From Stenotrophomonas bentonitica (lineage in GTDB: Bacteria > Pseudomonadota > Gammaproteobacteria > Xanthomonadales > Xanthomonadaceae), in the NCBI RefSeq assembly GCF_002887735.1, contig NZ_PKQP01000005.1:186001-250000 (forward strand): a stretch of DNA of 64,000 nucleotides. The letters run 5' to 3'. Of the stretch, positions 61,460 to 64,000 are shown piece by piece (within the stretch, counting starts at the first letter, position 1; each line of letters starts with the position of its first letter). The position numbers and the translations under genes are program-made. The notes beneath the pieces were generated by a model. The model worked only from the letters and a program-made list of their open reading frames with translations, searched no databases and was not told where the DNA came from.

Positions 61460-63661
61460 ATGACCCTGCGCCTTTTTCCCGTGTCTTTCCTTGTCGCCCT
61501 GCTGGTGGGCTGCACCACCGTGCCCGCGCCCGAGGTACGCCGCGATGCGGTGCTCGACATCCACCAGGTGGTCGCCGGTGACGGATCCCGTGAAGGCGTC
61601 GAGGCCGAGCCGCTGGGCAGCGCCGGCACCCCGCAGGCGGTGATCCGCCGTGGCACCGGCACCATGATCAACCGCAGTGCCGCGGCCGCGCCGCAACCGT
61701 CGCTGGGCAATGCCTCCACCGGCAACGCCACCTTCAACTTCGAAGGCGAATCGGTGCACGCGGTGGTCAAGGCGATCCTCGGTGACTTCCTGGGCCAGAA
61801 CTACGTGATCGCGCCGGGCGTGCAGGGCACCGTGACCCTGGCCACGCCCAAGCCGGTCTCCTCGGCGCAGGCATTGAACCTGCTGGAAATGGTGCTGGGC
61901 TGGAACAACGCGCGCATGGTCTACAGCGCCGGCCGCTACAACATCGTGCCCGCCGACCAGGCACTGGCCGGTACGGTCTCGCCGAGCACGGCGTCGCCGG
62001 CCAATGCGCGCGGCTTCGAAGTGCGCGTGGTGCCGCTGCAGTACATCTCGGCCACCGAAATGAAGAAGGTGCTGGAGCCCTACGCGCGCCCGAATGCCAT
62101 CGTCAACGTCGACAACGGCCGCAATGTGATCACCCTCGGCGGCACCCGTAGCGAGCTGGAGAACTACCTGCGCACGGTGGAGATCTTCGACGTGGACTGG
62201 CTCTCGGGCATGTCCGTGGGCGTGTTCCCGATCCAGTCCGGCAAGGCCGAACAGGTTGCCGCCGATCTGGAGAAAGTGTTCGGCGAGGAGAGCAAGACGC
62301 CCAGCGCCGGCATGTTCCGCTTCCTGCCGCTGGAGAATGCCAATGCGGTGCTGGTGATCACCCCGCAGGCGCGCTACCTGGACCAGATCCAGCAGTGGCT
62401 GGACCGCATCGATACCGCCGGCGGCAATGCGCGGCTGTTCTCCTATGAACTGCGTTACGTCAAGGCCAAGGACCTGGCCGAACGCCTGGCCGAAGCCTTC
62501 GCCAACGAGAATGGCCGCAGTGGCCGTGGCAGCAGTTCGCTGGCGCCGGGCGCCTCGCCGATGGATATCGGCAGCCGCGATGGCAACAACAACACCAACG
62601 GCAATTTTTCCAACACCGGCAGCAGCACGGGGAGCAGCCGCGGCGGGCTGGGCGATGGCACGATGAACCTGCCGCAGCGCCAGTCCGGCAACGCCAGCTT
62701 CAGCCTGGAAGTGCAGGGCGATACGGTCGGCGTCTCGGCCGTGGAGGAAACCAACACCCTGCTGGTGCGCTCCACCCCGCAGGCCTGGCGTTCGATCCGC
62801 GAAGTGATCGAGAAGCTCGACGTGATGCCGATGCAGGTGCACATCGAAGCGCAGGTTGCCGAGGTCGCGCTGACCGGCGACCTCAGCTACGGCGTGAACT
62901 GGTTCTTCGAACAGGCCGTGACCACCGGCAAGACCGAGAGTGGCATCGACCTGCCCAGTGCTCTGGGTCGCTCGATCTGGGGCAGCATCTCCGGCACCGT
63001 CGGCGATGGCGGGGTGGGCTGGACCTTCCTCGGCAAGAATGCCGCCGCCGTGGTCAGCGCACTGGACAAGGTCAGCAACCTGCGGCTGCTGCAGACGCCG
63101 TCGCTGTTCGTGCGCAACAACGCCGAAGCCACCCTCAACGTCGGCACCCAGATCCCGATCAACTCGGTCTCGGTCAATACCGGCATCGGCGGCGACAACA
63201 CCTACAGCCAGGTCCAGTACCTGGACACCGGCGTGATCCTCAAGGTGCGCCCGCGCATCACCCGCGATGGCGTGGTGTTTCTGGATATCGTGCAGGAGGT
63301 GAGTTCGGCCGGCGCGATCCCGAGCGGCTGCGACCCGACCCGCACCACCTGCAACCCGCCGATCAATACCCGCAAGATCTCCACCGAAGCGGCCGTGCAG
63401 AGTGGCGACACCATCATGCTTGCCGGGCTGATCACCAACTCCGACGATGATGGCGCCAATGGTGTGCCTGGCCTGAGCAGGATCCCGGTCATCGGGGCGC
63501 TGTTCGGCAGCAAGACGAAGAAGTCCGGGCGTTCCGAAGTGATCGTGCTGCTGACCCCGACCATCGTGCGCAACGCGCAGGAGTCGCGCAACCTGACCGA
63601 CGAGTACAGCAGCCGCTTCCGCGCGATGGAGCCGTTCCCCGAGCACAAGGGCAAGCGCTGA
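61460..63661 (+). CDS. gspD: Type II secretion outer-membrane secretin GspD (XpsD), lipoprotein
   Basis: 733 residues. The signal ends in lipobox LVGC (Cys about 18), fitting the known lipoprotein nature of XpsD. N0 to N3 domains (SVHAVVKAILGDFLGQNYVI; VVPLQYISATEMKKVLEPYA) are interrupted by a Gly/Ser/Asn-rich loop (about 350-405). The secretin domain follows: VHIEAQVAEVALTGDLSYG, LLQTPSLFVRNNAEATLNVG and VPGLSRIPVIGALFGSKT. It forms the outer-membrane channel and ends the operon. Confidence 0.96.
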   Translation: MTLRLFPVSFLVALLVGCTTVPAPEVRRDAVLDIHQVVAGDGSREGVEAEPLGSAGTPQAVIRRGTGTMINRSAAAAPQPSLGNASTGNATFNFEGESVHAVVKAILGDFLGQNYVIAPGVQGTVTLATPKPVSSAQALNLLEMVLGWNNARMVYSAGRYNIVPADQALAGTVSPSTASPANARGFEVRVVPLQYISATEMKKVLEPYARPNAIVNVDNGRNVITLGGTRSELENYLRTVEIFDVDWLSGMSVGVFPIQSGKAEQVAADLEKVFGEESKTPSAGMFRFLPLENANAVLVITPQARYLDQIQQWLDRIDTAGGNARLFSYELRYVKAKDLAERLAEAFANENGRSGRGSSSLAPGASPMDIGSRDGNNNTNGNFSNTGSSTGSSRGGLGDGTMNLPQRQSGNASFSLEVQGDTVGVSAVEETNTLLVRSTPQAWRSIREVIEKLDVMPMQVHIEAQVAEVALTGDLSYGVNWFFEQAVTTGKTESGIDLPSALGRSIWGSISGTVGDGGVGWTFLGKNAAAVVSALDKVSNLRLLQTPSLFVRNNAEATLNVGTQIPINSVSVNTGIGGDNTYSQVQYLDTGVILKVRPRITRDGVVFLDIVQEVSSAGAIPSGCDPTRTTCNPPINTRKISTEAAVQSGDTIMLAGLITNSDDDGANGVPGLSRIPVIGALFGSKTKKSGRSEVIVLLTPTIVRNAQESRNLTDEYSSRFRAMEPFPEHKGKR

Positions 63662-63732
63662 GTGCTGCCCGGCCCCGGCTGTCACCGCAGGGGCCGATCT
63701 TGCTACGCTGGCCCCGCCCAGGGGAGCCCGCG

Positions 63733-63780
63733 ATGACACAGCGACACGGCGAAGACGGCAGTACGCAGAGGTCCGCATGA
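63733..63780 (+). CDS. 15-codon small ORF coupled to the next gene (uncertain)
   Basis: ATG with GGGGAG about six bases upstream encodes MTQRHGEDGSTQRSA and stops in an ATGA overlap with the glycosyltransferase start. It could be a leader peptide for translational coupling or chance. No family similarity can be judged at this length. Confidence 0.25.
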   Translation: MTQRHGEDGSTQRSA

Positions 63781-64000
63781 GCACGGTCGTCCTGCTGCCG
63801 ATCGGGGTCGACGATGCCGCGCTGGACCGTTGCCTGGCTGCCCTGGACGCCGGTACCGCGCCGGGGACCGCCATCTGGCTGGCCGATGATGGCCAGGCCG
63901 GGCCGCGGGCCCAGGCCGTGATCGAGCACTGGCTCACGCACACCCCGCTGCAGGCCGAGTACACCCGCCGTGCCCGCGCCATCGGCGAAGTGGCCCATCT
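63777..64000 (+). CDS. Family-2 glycosyltransferase, 3'-truncated
   Basis: Only the first 74 residues are inside the window: MSTVVLLPIGVDDAALDRCLAAL (broken here as MSTVVLLPIG and DRCLAAL) then AIWLADDGQAGPRAQAVIEHW. The beta-strand with IxVDD-like opening and WLADD follow the GT-A nucleotide-binding pattern. No in-frame start exists upstream, so ATG 63777 is the start; a GGTCC run gives only a weak ribosome site. Substrate unknown. Confidence 0.7.
   Translation, partial: MSTVVLLPIGVDDAALDRCLAALDAGTAPGTAIWLADDGQAGPRAQAVIEHWLTHTPLQAEYTRRARAIGEVAH

Overview
The window is high-GC proteobacterial chromosome, most likely Stenotrophomonas (S. maltophilia complex or a close relative; Xanthomonadaceae). 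Four things point there. The block etfB-etfA / rmlB-rmlA-rmlC-rmlD / xanB-spgM is the known LPS sugar-nucleotide locus of this family. The type II secretion operon has the Xps order E-F-G-H-I-J-K-L-M-N-D. Small extragenic palindromes begin with GTAG, as the Stenotrophomonas GTAG (SMAG) REP family does. The housekeeping neighbourhoods (pepA-holC-valS, lptFG, pssA-rimI, dsbC-xerD) also fit. No rRNA, tRNA, CRISPR array, insertion sequence or prophage was seen.

Layout. (1) About 1-4.1 kb is visibly AT-richer and is the right end of a variable O-antigen region: a truncated multi-span membrane protein, a GtrA flippase, a GtrB-type glycosyltransferase, a small unknown lipoprotein, and an OafA-type acyltransferase broken by a one-base frameshift. 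(2) 4.2-14 kb is conserved: etfAB, the dTDP-L-rhamnose operon rmlBACD, the convergent GDP-mannose/glucose-1-P genes spgM-xanB, and a two-subunit 3-oxoacid CoA-transferase. (3) 14-20 kb: an AlkB-type dioxygenase, a four-gene MCE lipid-transport operon (STAS-permease fusion, ATPase, MlaD-type protein, PqiC-type lipoprotein), a ThrE exporter and an H-NS-type protein. (4) 20-35.4 kb is housekeeping: proS, pssA, a probable divergent DNA polymerase III psi subunit, rimI, an EamA transporter, valS, a Pmp3/YqaE protein carrying a REP sequence inside its frame, holC (chi), pepA, lptF, lptG, an RDD protein, xerD and dsbC. (5) 35.4-42 kb: a secreted GH18 chitinase divergent from purL. (6) 42.1-63.7 kb is a surface and secretion block: an 8.6 kb YadA-type trimeric autotransporter, a secreted subtilase, and the complete 11-gene Xps operon. 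The right edge holds the start of a family-2 glycosyltransferase.

How the parts fit. The left third builds the LPS O-chain: rmlABCD makes dTDP-rhamnose, spgM/xanB feed Glc-1-P and GDP-mannose, and the gtr and acyltransferase genes decorate the chain. lptFG export LPS, and the MCE operon moves lipids between membranes. The right third makes adhesion and exoenzyme functions. The T2SS sits directly downstream of a signal-peptide-bearing subtilase and near a chitinase, both plausible substrates (an inference).

Main points for a second look: the regular ~320-residue module period of the autotransporter; an operator-like inverted repeat on its predicted promoter; REP palindromes that supply the stop codons of two genes and interrupt a third; the probable psi subunit; the frameshifted acyltransferase; and a GspE ATPase without the usual tetracysteine motif. 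I did not find a clearly new multi-gene system.
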